The notes beneath the pieces were generated by a model, which worked only from the letters and a program-made list of their open reading frames with translations, did no database searches and was not told the DNA's origin. The translations under genes were made by a program, and so were the position numbers. A stretch of 64,000 nucleotides of DNA from Sphingobacteriaceae bacterium DW12 (GTDB lineage: Bacteria > Bacteroidota > Bacteroidia > Sphingobacteriales > Sphingobacteriaceae): positions 496,001-560,000 of the forward strand of contig JROE01000004.1 in the NCBI GenBank assembly GCA_000783305.1, in the 5' to 3' direction. Positions 27,918-37,166 of the stretch are shown here, one piece after another. How positions within the stretch are numbered: position 1 is the first letter of the stretch; the number at the start of each line of letters is the position of its first letter.

Positions 27918-27948
27918 CAAAAATAACGTTAAAATAATAGAAGTCAAA
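27918..27948 (-). promoter_or_regulatory. trmB promoter, Bacteroidota type
   Basis: On the minus strand TTTG (27948-27945), 19 nt, then TATTTTTG (27925-27918): a full match to TTTG-N19-TAnnTTTG. The expected start of transcription is about 10-13 nt before the trmB ATG. Confidence 0.7.
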
Positions 27949-27974
27949 TGTTAGAGCCAAAGAAAGTAAAGCGA

Positions 27975-28496
27975 CTAATAAGTCTCACTACCAGGAGGGA
28001 TCCCGAAGTGGTCTTGCTCTTCTTCGATAATAGGTTTGATTTTTTTACTTTTTTTCTGCTTAGGGCGAATAAAATCTGCTGCTTTTCCTACCAATTCGGA
28101 TATCTTATCCTTATTTACCTGCCCCAAAGCCGTCTCTGAGGCTACCAGAACTAGTGCTTTTTTTAGCCAACCCGCTTTTTTCAAAAATAACCTATTCAAT
28201 ATAAAAGGGACGCCTACTCGCATAGCTTTATTGAGCCAACCATTCTGCCCATCGTCTTCCAGTCCCAATTTGGTTTTCGGTGCTGAAAATAGCTGTGTGA
28301 ACATGTTCACCCCAGGGATGCGGGAGGTAAATGTCCTGATAAAACGAATAGGTGCTTCAATTTTTCTATTGAGCAAAGTATATTGATCTTTCAGATAAAC
28401 CTCCTGCTCGAACTTCAAAGCATTTAGTCGGGCTATTTCAGCCCTTAATTCCGTAATGTTATTTATTTTCGAAGCTTTCCTCATGTTTCTTTTCAT
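27975..28496 (-). CDS. Unknown protein of a holin-like/YtxH gene group
   Basis: The frame is open from 28577, but the likely start is an internal ATG at 28496 or 28484 (MRKASKINNITELR), which keeps the overlap with the upstream gene small. The product of about 170 residues has an N-terminal helix predicted to coil (ELRAEIARLNALKFEQEVYL), a hydrophobic stretch around VGVPFILNRLFLKKAGWLKKALVLVAS, and a lysine-rich then acidic tail. I do not recognise a family. The gene overlaps the holin-like gene, so translational coupling is likely, and it may act with that membrane protein. Confidence 0.65.
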   Translation of the reverse strand: MKRNMRKASKINNITELRAEIARLNALKFEQEVYLKDQYTLLNRKIEAPIRFIRTFTSRIPGVNMFTQLFSAPKTKLGLEDDGQNGWLNKAMRVGVPFILNRLFLKKAGWLKKALVLVASETALGQVNKDKISELVGKAADFIRPKQKKSKKIKPIIEEEQDHFGIPPGSETY

Positions 28497-28878
28497 TTTC
28501 AGGTTGCGTATCATCGTCTTCCTCATTCCACTTACCCAGGAGCTTTCTAATAGAGAGATCCATAAATTTGGCTTCAAGCTTAGTTTCTGTCACACATACG
28601 ATTACGATGAGGAGAATAAAAATACCCCCAGTGGTCAAAAAGCCCAAAGCATAACTATTCATCATCTCCCCCAAAAAAAAGGCAAAGGCCATACTTAAAA
28701 AAAACACAACGAACAGCGTCAATATAAGCTTGCTGACGTCCAATACCAAGCTCCCAATCATACGAGAACCACGAGCTATCGCTTTAAGCTTAAGTAACTC
28801 TATTTGCGCGTCTATATATTCTTTACCTTTCTGAACAGTACCAGAAAGCGAAAATTTTTGTTCTTCATCCATATGCAT
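28459..28878 (-). CDS. Phage-holin-family (DUF1469-like) membrane protein
   Basis: A 139-residue protein with two membrane helices in the middle (about residues 47-71 and 78-97), preceded by a helical segment (YIDAQIELLKLKAI) and followed by a basic then acidic tail. This is the layout of the PF07332 group, named after holins but common in bacterial chromosomes outside prophages. There are no phage genes near, so I read it as an envelope protein of unknown role. It overlaps the gene at 27975-28496 and follows a YtxH gene. Confidence 0.8.
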   Translation of the reverse strand: MHMDEEQKFSLSGTVQKGKEYIDAQIELLKLKAIARGSRMIGSLVLDVSKLILTLFVVFFLSMAFAFFLGEMMNSYALGFLTTGGIFILLIVIVCVTETKLEAKFMDLSIRKLLGKWNEEDDDTQPENEKKHEESFENK

Positions 28879-29061
28879 AATATTTTTTTTTCAAGAAAGA
28901 TGTCCAAAAAGTTTCCATCCAACCTATTCAATCACATTTACCACAGCAGCTGTAAGAACTTGGGAGAGCCATAGCTCCTGTGAGGACCATCAATTGGTGA
29001 TTACGCTTTTAGACATTCTTTCCAATTCATTCTGCAAAAGCCAAATGCTTTTTTACCGCTG

Positions 29062-29331
29062 TTATGCATGCTCTTCCAACTCGCCTTCGATAGAGCGACC
29101 AGTTTTCCCAACTTTCGATTTTACTGCCGCAACCACCTTCTCTTTAAAATCATTCAATTGATCAAACTGCTCTTCAGCCCTTTCTTTGATTGCATCTCCA
29201 AGATCAGAAAGAGACTCATTGAGTTTGTCCCTTGTCTCCGATCCTTTTTCAGGAGCAAACAAAACACCCAGAACTGCTCCTGCGGCTAATCCTGCCAATA
29301 GAGCTGCGACGATCTTACCGTTATCTTTCAT
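29062..29331 (-). CDS. YtxH domain protein
   Basis: About 89 residues from the ATG at 29331 (MKDNGKIVAALLAGLAAGAV). A glycine/alanine-rich membrane helix ends in LGVLFAPEKGSETRD, the YtxH signature, followed by an amphipathic, probably coiled-coil tail (LGDAIKERAEEQFDQLNDFK). YtxH proteins are associated with stress responses in Firmicutes; their role in Bacteroidota is not settled. An upstream ATG at 29352 is possible but adds residues in front of the conserved start. A gap of 183 nt separates it from the holin-like gene. Confidence 0.85.
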   Translation of the reverse strand: MKDNGKIVAALLAGLAAGAVLGVLFAPEKGSETRDKLNESLSDLGDAIKERAEEQFDQLNDFKEKVVAAVKSKVGKTGRSIEGELEEHA

Positions 29332-29558
29332 ATTCTCTAATTTAAATTGCAATTAATGATTCTGATATTACTTATTAAACAAATGAAATAGCAAAACGTT
29401 TGCCAAAGACTCATATTTCACGACTACATGCCACTATTTCCATGCTCTTCAATCTACAAATTTTATCGAAAGACAACAAGTTTATTTTTGCTTTCATCTC
29501 TTGATTTTTTTGTTCCCCTTTATTTTAGTATTTTTAAATCAACCAAACTTCTTAAATT

Positions 29559-31100
29559 ATGCTCGTAAAAACCTTTAGCAGTGCTGTTTACGGAATTGAA
29601 GCGACCACTATTACCGTAGAAGTCAACATTTCAACAGGTACCAAATATTATATTGTAGGGCTACCTGACAACGCTGTTAAGGAAAGTCTTCAACGTATCG
29701 AAAGTGCTATCAATTCCAGCGGCTATAAGATGCCACGACAAAAAATTGTAGTCAATCTGGCACCTGCTGATATCCGAAAGGAAGGTTCGTCATATGATCT
29801 TGCCATTGCGACAGCAATTCTCGCAGCATCGGGACAGCTTTCCAATGACAACATGCATGCATATGTCATTTTAGGCGAACTCTCTTTAGATGGAAATATC
29901 CAAGCGGTAAAGGGTTCGCTTCCGATAGCCCTACAGGCGGCAAAAGATGGTTTTAGCGGCATTTTACTACCCGAGGTCAATGCGCGTGAAGCCGCCATTG
30001 TCGATAGTTTGGAGGTAATTGGTATTCGGACATTACAAGATATCATCGACTTCTTCGAACAAAGGAAACATATCTTGCCAACTAAAGTCAATCTTCAAGA
30101 CGAATTCGACCATCAGATTAATAGTTATGACGCCGACTTTGCAGATGTAAAGGGTCAAGAAAATATCAAAAGAGCATTAGAAATTGCCGCCGCGGGAGGT
30201 CACAATGTCATCCTAATTGGGCCGCCCGGCGCGGGAAAGACAATGTTGGCAAAAAGACTGTCCTCTATATTACCCCCTCTTACTGTGGATGAATCCTTAG
30301 AGACGACCAAGATACACTCGGTATCCGGACAGCTCTCCTCCCTCTCATCGCTGATGACCATCAGACCCTATCGAGCTCCTCATCATACGATATCGGACGT
30401 TGCTTTGGTGGGTGGAGGCACAAATCCACAACCGGGGGAGATTTCGCTTGCACATAACGGCGTACTCTTCTTGGATGAGCTACCCGAGTTTAAGCGATCT
30501 GTATTGGAAGTGATGCGTCAACCTTTAGAATCCCGGACCATTACGATATCAAGAGCCAAGCTCTCGGTAGATTATCCCGCAAGCTTCATGCTAATCGCAG
30601 CGATGAACCCCTGCCCATGTGGCTACTACAACCATCCTGAAAAAGATTGTATATGTGGCCCACACATCGTACAGCGTTACCTCAGCAAAGTATCTGGACC
30701 GCTATTGGACCGCATAGACCTACATGTAGAAGTGACACCGGTAGAATTCAATGAATTGACTTCTAGGCGACCCTCAGAAAAAAGCAGTGATATCCGAAAG
30801 AGAGTAATTGCGGCCAGGCAAATACAGCGCGAACGATTCGACCGTGTAGCGAACATTCACAGTAATGCGCAAATGAATACAAAAATGGTACGTGAAGTTT
30901 GTCAAATAGACGACAACGGAAATTTACTTTTAAAAGCAGCTATGGAGCGATTAGGCTTATCTGCTCGCGCTTACGACCGCATTCTCAAGGTATCGCGTAC
31001 CATAGCAGATATGGAAGGCTGTCAGCATATCGGGAATGAACATTTGGCGGAAGCCATACAATTTAGAAGTCTCGATAGAGAAAACTGGTCTACCTACTAA
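29559..31100 (+). CDS. YifB family Mg chelatase-like AAA ATPase
   Basis: A ComM/YifB-type ATPase of 513 residues. The N-terminal Lon-protease-like fold (residues about 1-165) is followed by a Mg-chelatase AAA core: Walker A at 221-228 (GPPGAGKT), Walker B VLFLDELPEF, the cysteine-rich loop MNPCPCGYYNHPEKDCICGP and the C-terminal helical domain with RAYDRILKVSRTIAD. ComM of Vibrio and Haemophilus promotes branch migration during natural transformation; orthologues outside competent species have an unclear role. It is convergent with and overlaps by 4 nt the lipoprotein gene at 31097. Confidence 0.94.
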   Translation: MLVKTFSSAVYGIEATTITVEVNISTGTKYYIVGLPDNAVKESLQRIESAINSSGYKMPRQKIVVNLAPADIRKEGSSYDLAIATAILAASGQLSNDNMHAYVILGELSLDGNIQAVKGSLPIALQAAKDGFSGILLPEVNAREAAIVDSLEVIGIRTLQDIIDFFEQRKHILPTKVNLQDEFDHQINSYDADFADVKGQENIKRALEIAAAGGHNVILIGPPGAGKTMLAKRLSSILPPLTVDESLETTKIHSVSGQLSSLSSLMTIRPYRAPHHTISDVALVGGGTNPQPGEISLAHNGVLFLDELPEFKRSVLEVMRQPLESRTITISRAKLSVDYPASFMLIAAMNPCPCGYYNHPEKDCICGPHIVQRYLSKVSGPLLDRIDLHVEVTPVEFNELTSRRPSEKSSDIRKRVIAARQIQRERFDRVANIHSNAQMNTKMVREVCQIDDNGNLLLKAAMERLGLSARAYDRILKVSRTIADMEGCQHIGNEHLAEAIQFRSLDRENWSTY

Positions 31101-31540
31101 TTACGTCTATTTCGCCATTCCTCAGGAGAAATATAATCTCCTGTGACTACATCCATGACCAAGATGTCCTGACAGCTGGATTTGTCAATATAAAAATGGT
31201 AGTACGTCTCAAAGCGCTCTTCATTGTTATATCCCGCCGTAATGGCATACACTTCCTTTTCATTATAGGAAGTACTATCTATCAGATACGATATGTGCGT
31301 ATTTTCGCCGAAAAGAGAATTCAACACCCCCTCTTGCGCTTGAATCTCTTCCAACTGGGTCAGCGCCCTCACGGCAGCCTCTGCAGAGCATCCATTCGAA
31401 GATGGGACTGGCGAAATAGTTATTGCCTTTTTCGTAGAAGATTCAGTTCCAGAAGACGAACCTGTACGATTACAACTGCACAGTACCAAAAGTAAAATCA
31501 GACATAGAAAACTGTAAGAAAAGAAATGATGACGATACAT
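31097..31540 (-). CDS. Small lipoprotein of unknown function
   Basis: A 147-residue protein with a signal peptide and lipobox VLCSC at about residues 19-23, a serine/threonine-rich linker and a small mixed alpha/beta domain (about 50-140) containing two cysteines that could pair. I recognise no family. It is the last gene of a run ftsH-LUD-rhomboid-lipoprotein, 14 nt after the rhomboid gene, and overlaps the yifB 3' end by 4 nt. Being next to a membrane protease raises the possibility that it is a substrate or partner, but this is only context. Confidence 0.7.
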   Translation of the reverse strand: MYRHHFFSYSFLCLILLLVLCSCNRTGSSSGTESSTKKAITISPVPSSNGCSAEAAVRALTQLEEIQAQEGVLNSLFGENTHISYLIDSTSYNEKEVYAITAGYNNEERFETYYHFYIDKSSCQDILVMDVVTGDYISPEEWRNRRN

Positions 31541-31554
31541 GTCCGCTTTTTAAA

Positions 31555-32181
31555 CTAAAACTGTCCTATGAAATGCTGAATAACTCCAGGATAATATAAA
31601 ATAGTGATAACCAACCCCGCTAATGCTCCGAATAAATGCGCACTATGGTTGATACCATCATTCGCTTTTTTTGACGCCCAAATACTATATCCCACAAATA
31701 AAATGGCAAAGAGATACGCTTTCATCGGAATAATCATGAAAATACCCAACTCCACTTGAGGATTGAACAGGATAAAACCAAAAAGCACCGCACTAATCGC
31801 ACCGGATGCTCCAAGGCTAAAGTATCCAGGATTGTTCTTTTGCTGTAGAATGGTAGGAATATCGCTAAGGACAAGGCTTAGAAGATACAGCACCGCAAAC
31901 TGTGTGTGCCCCCATGCACTGCTAGCTACAAATATACTTTCCAAGCCAAATCCAAAGTAATAGAAGGTAATCATGTTAAACAAGAGGTGCCCCCAGTCTT
32001 TATGGATCATGCCGCTTGTCAAGATCGTATAGCCCCGTTTTTTGCGGTAGATGCTATAAGGATGCAACATCAACTTGCTATACAGCGTCTGATTGGAAAA
32101 CGTATAGATACTAAGACCTATCGTGAGAATAAAAATAAGCGATGATACAGGCGATTGGATAAAATAAGTAATATTGTCCAT
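31555..32181 (-). CDS. Rhomboid family intramembrane serine protease
   Basis: A 208-residue, six-helix membrane protein. The rhomboid features are present: HKDWGHLLFNM (loop 1/helix 2 with the oxyanion histidine and asparagine), GASGA with nucleophile Ser126, and AHLFGALAG with catalytic His182. It cleaves other proteins within the membrane; substrates are unknown. The gene starts 2 nt after the LUD gene and is followed within 14 nt by a lipoprotein gene, which suggests one transcript. Confidence 0.93.
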   Translation of the reverse strand: MDNITYFIQSPVSSLIFILTIGLSIYTFSNQTLYSKLMLHPYSIYRKKRGYTILTSGMIHKDWGHLLFNMITFYYFGFGLESIFVASSAWGHTQFAVLYLLSLVLSDIPTILQQKNNPGYFSLGASGAISAVLFGFILFNPQVELGIFMIIPMKAYLFAILFVGYSIWASKKANDGINHSAHLFGALAGLVITILYYPGVIQHFIGQF

Positions 32182-32183
32182 GC

Positions 32184-32831
32184 CTAAAATCTGTCTTCTA
32201 ACATAAATACATATAATTCTTTAGGTCCATGAGCTCCCAATACCAACATCTTCTCAATGTCCGCAGTTCGGCTTGGCCCCGTAATAGTGGTAATCATCGT
32301 AGGCAATTGTTCCCCATATCTTTGCTTCATACCATTTAATGCGTGCTTGATATCCATCACCAATTGGGACGCTTTAGCAATCACGATATGAATTGGAGGG
32401 TAGATACTCAATCGTCGTCCCCCAGCATTAGCATTGGATATCATCACACTGCCATTACGTGCTATCAGAGCTTCACAAGCAGTAATACCAACCTGTGCAT
32501 TCTCAAAGTCCACATCATTAGTGATGAGCGGAAATCCGTATTGGCCTAGAAGCTGTTGAATAGAGCTTTCCCACCCGTAGATTTTAGTCACATTATGCTG
32601 TTCAGCAAATGCAATCAGATTTTCGATGAGGTTTATCTCACCATCGCAGTATACAAACCGACCAGAGATAGCTGTAAATTCACGCGCAAACGTGACGTCA
32701 AGAGATTCTTCTTCATCTTTATACAACGGAGAGTCCTCATATGTAGGATGAGGATTATCCTTTTTTTGTAAAAGTGCTTGACGAATTTTTTTAAGCATCT
32801 TTTCCTTGGCGGTGGTATTTTTGATATTCAT
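32184..32831 (-). CDS. LUD domain protein (LutC/YkgG-like)
   Basis: A 215-residue protein with the LUD fold: GITACEALIARNGSVMISN, RRLSIYPPIHIVIA and TTITGPSRTADIEKMLVLGAHGP are characteristic. LutC is one subunit of the LutABC lactate oxidase, but here no LutA or LutB gene is near; in Bacteroidota a lone LUD gene after ftsH is a common arrangement, so the lactate role should not be assumed. A perfect 14-bp hairpin lies between ftsH and this gene. Confidence 0.85.
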   Translation of the reverse strand: MNIKNTTAKEKMLKKIRQALLQKKDNPHPTYEDSPLYKDEEESLDVTFAREFTAISGRFVYCDGEINLIENLIAFAEQHNVTKIYGWESSIQQLLGQYGFPLITNDVDFENAQVGITACEALIARNGSVMISNANAGGRRLSIYPPIHIVIAKASQLVMDIKHALNGMKQRYGEQLPTMITTITGPSRTADIEKMLVLGAHGPKELYVFMLEDRF

Positions 32832-32859
32832 ACTCAGAATGGGGTATGTTTTTATAGAA

Positions 32860-32892
32860 ACAATGCACTGTAGAAACCCTACAGTGCATTGT
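32860..32892 (-). terminator. Perfect hairpin after ftsH
   Basis: Arms of 14 bp (32860-32873 and 32879-32892, core AATGCACTGTAG) close on a 5-nt loop, 15 nt past the ftsH stop. The minus-strand tail (TTCTATAAAAAC) is only weakly T-rich, so it may be a partial terminator or an mRNA-stabilising hairpin within the operon. Confidence 0.6.
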
Positions 32893-32907
32893 CTAACGTT
32901 CTATAGA

Positions 32908-34974
32908 TTAAGAACTGGGATTTTCATTATTTTGCCCTTCAATCCGTCCTTCGGCAGACTCTTCAGGGATAGGAGGTACAGGAAGGTCAGTCTGCGGAAC
33001 GCCAGATGATTTGCCATTAACAAATTCGTCATAAGCTGTCCTATTCGCAAATGGACGTTTACCTAATATCTCTTCTAAATCCGATTGGAACAGAATTTCC
33101 TTTTCTAACAATTTCTCTGCAATGGCCACCAAGCCATCTTGTTTTTCCAATAACAGCTCCTTGGTACGATCATATACCGCTGATACCAATGTTCTTACTT
33201 CATCATCGATCAGCTCTGCAGTCTGATCAGAATATGGCTTTTGAAACTGGGATTCGCCCGAGCTGTCTCTAAAGGACACGTTACCAACTTTATGATTCAT
33301 CCCATACACCGCAGTCATGGCATATGCTAATTTGGTAATACGTTCCAAATCATTTTGAGCACCTGTGGAGATGCGTCCAAATGTGATATCTTCCGCTACA
33401 CGTCCACCCATTGTCATACACATGCTGTCCAATAACTGTTCGGTCGTATACAGGAATTGTTCCTTCGGTAAGTACTGCGCATATCCCAACGCAGCTACTC
33501 CACGTGGAACAATAGAAACCTTTACCAATGGATCTGCATGTTCTAAAAACCAACCTGCAATCGCATGCCCAGCTTCATGGTAAGCGACAATTTTTTTCTC
33601 CTCAGGGGAGATAATTTTGTTCTTCTTCTCAAGACCTCCGATTACGCGATCGATAGCATCTTGAAAATCTTGCATGTCAATCTCCGTCTTGTCTTTACGA
33701 GCGGCGATAAGAGCGGCCTCATTACAGACGTTCGCAATTTCTGCTCCTGCAAATCCTGGAGTCTGTGCTGACAGCTTTTTCGCATCTACGGTCTCCGAGA
33801 GCTTCAAAGGCTTAAGGTGTACTTTAAAAATATGTTCTCTCCCAATCAAATCAGGTTTGTCAATCGATATTTGACGATCGAAACGTCCCGGACGAAGCAA
33901 TGCCGTATCCAAAACATCCAAACGATTGGTCGCCGCAAGGATAATCACGCCTACATTCGTGCCAAAACCATCCATCTCTACCAACAACTGATTTAGGGTA
34001 TTTTCACGCTCATCGTTGCCTCCCATAATGGAATTCTTACCACGTGCACGACCTATCGCATCTATTTCATCAATAAAAATGATACATGGAGCCTTTTCCT
34101 TCGCTTGTTTAAACAAATCACGTACTCGCGAGGCACCCACCCCAACAAACATCTCCACAAAGTCGGAGCCCGACAGCGAGAAAAATGGAACTTGCGCCTC
34201 CCCTGCTACCGCTTTGGCCAACAAGGTTTTACCTGTCCCCGGAGGGCCTACTAAAAGAGCCCCTTTAGGAATCTTACCACCTAAATTGGTATACTTCTTA
34301 GGATTTTTAAGAAAATCAACGATTTCCATAACCTCTTGCTTCGCTTCTTCTAGACCCGCCACATCATTAAACGTAATGTTAATCTGAGATTCTTTGTCGA
34401 ATAGCTGCGCCTTAGATTTACCGATATTAAAAATTGCCCCGCCGGCACCTCCAGCACCTCCATTCATACGCTTCATCAAGAATATCCAAATCAATACGAT
34501 AATCAACAATGGGAGCATGAAAGATACAAACCACCCTGTCCAAGGATTGGACCTATCTTCTGGGACTACTCGGATACGTTGGGCAGGATCTACATTAATC
34601 TGTGATTCATCCAATTTCTTTTCCAACGCCTCGTAAGAACCATCTGTAAATACATATTGAGGTCCTGTTGACGGCGTCAAATTCAGGGCACTTGGACTTG
34701 GTGCCACTTCCTTATATTTATCTTCTTTTAATTTATCTTTCTTGATATATACCTCGACTTGTACAAGGTCATTTTTCTTATAGGCGACTAATTTCTCTAC
34801 ATCACCTGTGTTGAGCATTTTAGATTCGAACTCGCTATAGGTTGTTTGCTTTGCCGTCTCTCCGTTGAAAAAAAACTGCAACCCCAAAAATCCCAAAATC
34901 ATAGCGATCCAAAGCCACATCATGTTGAATTTGGGCGGCATGGGTGTTATTTTTTTACTGGGTATTTTATTCAT
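32908..34974 (-). CDS. ftsH: ATP-dependent zinc metalloprotease FtsH
   Basis: Membrane-anchored AAA protease that degrades misassembled membrane proteins and some regulators. Two membrane helices (about residues 19-36 and 147-168) flank a periplasmic part; the AAA domain has Walker A at 243-250 (GPPGTGKT), Walker B near 298-304 (IIFIDEID) and the second region of homology [20 protein letters not shown]; the zinc site HEAGH is at 466-470. The C-terminus carries an acidic, proline-rich tail. Length 688 is normal. It follows rsfS by 48 nt and precedes the LUD gene. Confidence 0.97.
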   Translation of the reverse strand: MNKIPSKKITPMPPKFNMMWLWIAMILGFLGLQFFFNGETAKQTTYSEFESKMLNTGDVEKLVAYKKNDLVQVEVYIKKDKLKEDKYKEVAPSPSALNLTPSTGPQYVFTDGSYEALEKKLDESQINVDPAQRIRVVPEDRSNPWTGWFVSFMLPLLIIVLIWIFLMKRMNGGAGGAGGAIFNIGKSKAQLFDKESQINITFNDVAGLEEAKQEVMEIVDFLKNPKKYTNLGGKIPKGALLVGPPGTGKTLLAKAVAGEAQVPFFSLSGSDFVEMFVGVGASRVRDLFKQAKEKAPCIIFIDEIDAIGRARGKNSIMGGNDERENTLNQLLVEMDGFGTNVGVIILAATNRLDVLDTALLRPGRFDRQISIDKPDLIGREHIFKVHLKPLKLSETVDAKKLSAQTPGFAGAEIANVCNEAALIAARKDKTEIDMQDFQDAIDRVIGGLEKKNKIISPEEKKIVAYHEAGHAIAGWFLEHADPLVKVSIVPRGVAALGYAQYLPKEQFLYTTEQLLDSMCMTMGGRVAEDITFGRISTGAQNDLERITKLAYAMTAVYGMNHKVGNVSFRDSSGESQFQKPYSDQTAELIDDEVRTLVSAVYDRTKELLLEKQDGLVAIAEKLLEKEILFQSDLEEILGKRPFANRTAYDEFVNGKSSGVPQTDLPVPPIPEESAEGRIEGQNNENPSS

Positions 34975-35022
34975 TATATTCTCTTAATTTGTGAAATTAA
35001 TTTTTTTCTGCTTTAAATTAGA

Positions 35023-35397
35023 CTAGGCACTTTGATATGTCTGGATGGCTGCGTCACCCCACAAATCCTCGATACCATAATGCTCTCGCTTATCTGTTTT
35101 GAAAATATGGACCACGACATCGACAAAATCCAGCAGAATCCATTCTCCGTTTCCCTGACCTTCTTTGTGCCAAGGGTCTTGTCCAAAGGCTTTATAAACT
35201 TCGTCTTCTACACTCTTCGCAATTGCATTGACCTGGGCGGTAGAATCAGCATGGCAAATTACGAAATAATCAGAGACCGAACTGTTAATATTTCTTAAAT
35301 CCAACCGTACTATCTCGTTGCCTTTTTTCTCTTGCATCCCATGAACCACAATCTCCGACAACTTGGAAGACAACCCTGTTTTCTTATCTTTAATCAT
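35023..35397 (-). CDS. rsfS: Ribosome silencing factor
   Basis: RsfS (YbeB/DUF143) binds uL14 on the large subunit and blocks subunit joining under starvation. The 124-residue protein shows the family text VRLDLRNINSSVSDYFVICHA, ANAIAKSVEDEV-like helix (residues 57-70), GQGNGEWILLDFVDVVVHIF and REHYGIEDLWGDA. It leads the run rsfS-ftsH-LUD-rhomboid-lipoprotein and is divergent from birA with 49 nt between the starts. Confidence 0.95.
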   Translation of the reverse strand: MIKDKKTGLSSKLSEIVVHGMQEKKGNEIVRLDLRNINSSVSDYFVICHADSTAQVNAIAKSVEDEVYKAFGQDPWHKEGQGNGEWILLDFVDVVVHIFKTDKREHYGIEDLWGDAAIQTYQSA

Positions 35398-35446
35398 TAA
35401 AATATTATAGTTTTGAATATTAAATTCTCTTAAACACTATATTTCT

Positions 35447-36223
35447 GTGCAAAATAACATATTTCCGGGACTTTATGTGGGTCAAAATTTAATAAAATTA
35501 GACCGGGTATCCTCAACAAACGATTATCTGAAGGAACAACTGTCAAATTTCAAGCCACTTGACGAAGGTTCTGCCATTATGACAATAGATCAATACAGTG
35601 GAAAGGGGCAACGCGGCAATACGTGGCAATCCCAGCCGGGGAAAAATCTGACAATAAGCATAGTCTTTTACCCTACATTCCTAGCCATTGAAGATCAATT
35701 TTTATTGAACGTCTGTTTCAGCTTAGGCCTGACAAACTGGCTACAATCTACCTTGAGACAATCGGTAAAAGTGAAATGGCCGAATGATATCATGGTCGAT
35801 CAGCAAAAGATTTGTGGAATTCTAATCGAAAATCAAGTAAAAAAAAGCAGTATCAGCAGCAGTATAATAGGTATCGGTGTCAATATCAACCAAACTAACT
35901 TTGGAACCGAATTAACTCAACGGGTCTGCTCAATGAAGGGAATGCTTGGCCAAGAAGATGACCTTTCTATTGACCAGCTACTCCCCTCACTCTTCCAGCA
36001 CCTTCAGATGCAGTACGAACTATTGAAAAAAGGAGCACATAGCGAGTTGTTAAAAGCCTACAATACGACTCTCATGTGGCAGGGGGAACTACGGCCCTTT
36101 TTGATTGACGACGTAGAGGTACAGGGAAAAATCGTCGAGGTAAGAAAGGACGGATTACTTCACGTAGACTTTGGCAAAGCCATTCGCACATTTCAAATGA
36201 AGGAAATTTCACACAAGCTATAG
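35447..36223 (+). CDS. birA: Biotin--[acetyl-CoA-carboxylase] ligase
   Basis: Attaches biotin to the carboxyl carrier protein of acetyl-CoA carboxylase. The 258-residue protein is the short form without a DNA-binding domain. Core motifs are SSTNDYLKEQL, the biotinyl-AMP loop GKGQRGNTWQSQPGKNLT, VKWPNDIMVDQQKICGILIE and GIGVNINQTNF; the C-terminal SH3-like domain covers about residues 210-258. The start is a GTG at 35447. TAGTTTTG at 35408-35415 fits the second promoter element, although no clear TTTG was found at the right distance upstream. Confidence 0.94.
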   Translation: MQNNIFPGLYVGQNLIKLDRVSSTNDYLKEQLSNFKPLDEGSAIMTIDQYSGKGQRGNTWQSQPGKNLTISIVFYPTFLAIEDQFLLNVCFSLGLTNWLQSTLRQSVKVKWPNDIMVDQQKICGILIENQVKKSSISSSIIGIGVNINQTNFGTELTQRVCSMKGMLGQEDDLSIDQLLPSLFQHLQMQYELLKKGAHSELLKAYNTTLMWQGELRPFLIDDVEVQGKIVEVRKDGLLHVDFGKAIRTFQMKEISHKL

Positions 36224-36347
36224 GCAACGATAATTTTACTTTTGAATTAGTTTAAAGAGAAACTTTTGCATTATTTTTGTCTTAGTGGATTAAACCTTCT
36301 TTAATAAAAGGAGTAATATAGATGCACAAACAACTCAACAAAATAAA

Positions 36348-36797
36348 ATGAAAAAAATTAGCTTATTAATCGTTGCCGTACTATTTACCATCGTTAGCGT
36401 AAATGCACAGATTCTTAACCCAGTGAAGTGGTCTGTGGCAACCAAAAAAACAAGTAATACAGAAGCTGTAATCTATGTTAAAGCGACAATAGAAAACGGT
36501 TGGCATATCTATTCCCAAAATATTGGCGAAGGTGGTCCAGAGCCTACAAAGTTCAACTTTGCAGCATCAAAAGACTTCACATTGGTAGGTAAAACCGTAG
36601 AACCAACTCCAAAGTCAAAATACGAGGACGCATTCAAAATGAATGTCAAATATTTCGAGAAAGAAGTTGTTTTTGCTCAAAAAATAAAATTGAAAAAAGG
36701 ACAGACGGCTGTAAAAGGATCTGTTGAGTTTATGGTCTGCGATGACACCCGTTGTCTTCCTCCAGACGAATATGAGTTCACTGCACAGGTTAAGTAA
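36348..36797 (+). CDS. Separate DsbD N-terminal domain protein
   Basis: A 149-residue exported protein with a signal peptide (MKKISLLIVAVLFTIVSVNA) and one domain that matches the periplasmic immunoglobulin-like alpha domain of DsbD (VKWSVATKK, GWHIYSQNI, FEKEVVFAQKI, VEFMVCDDTRCLPP). The C-D-D-T-R-C pair is the redox-active disulfide that DsbD-alpha uses to pass electrons to periplasmic partners. In E. coli this domain is fused to the transmembrane part; here it is a gene of its own, closed by a terminator, followed by a gene for the rest of DsbD. TATTTTTG at 36272-36279 may be its promoter's second element. Confidence 0.85.
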   Translation: MKKISLLIVAVLFTIVSVNAQILNPVKWSVATKKTSNTEAVIYVKATIENGWHIYSQNIGEGGPEPTKFNFAASKDFTLVGKTVEPTPKSKYEDAFKMNVKYFEKEVVFAQKIKLKKGQTAVKGSVEFMVCDDTRCLPPDEYEFTAQVK

Positions 36798-36826
36798 CCA
36801 ACTGTAATTTACGTTAAAAAGAATAT

Positions 36827-36853
36827 GGCAGTAATTTATTTACTGCCTTTTTT
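36827..36853 (+). terminator. Terminator after the DsbD-alpha gene
   Basis: GGCAGTAA, a 5-nt loop, its exact complement and TTTTTT form a rho-independent terminator 30 nt past the stop codon. It separates the alpha-domain gene from dsbD. Confidence 0.85.
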
Positions 36854-37166
36854 GCTGAAAGTACTTCATATATTCGATCGCCGTCCAAATCCGCATATCC
36901 CATTTTCTGCTGCAGGCGTTAATACTTTATGTTGGTTTTTCGAATAATGTCTAATGATAAAGACAAAAAACCTTTTTCGGAATGCAGCAATCAGTTTACC
37001 TTTTCCGTCAAGGGCTTATCAAAATAATCTTATAATAACAATCGATATGCAAAAGCTTCCTGTTTTTTCTGAAAATGCACCTAACCAATGGACATTACAA
37101 ACTGTTAAGGACTTCGTCGATATCATCAGTGGGGAGGCACCCCTATGCATGATTCGCCAGTGGGCT

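Noticed and set aside
28459..28878. Holin-family protein as a sign of a prophage
   Set aside because: No lysin, integrase, capsid or att-like repeats near; the family is common in ordinary chromosomes.
32184..32831. LutC as evidence for a lactate-utilisation operon
   Set aside because: No LutA or LutB genes nearby; the neighbours are ftsH and a rhomboid gene.
36954..37166. N-terminal extension of DsbD as a separate domain
   Set aside because: It would precede a good signal peptide and has no recognisable fold; kept only as an open point in the findings.
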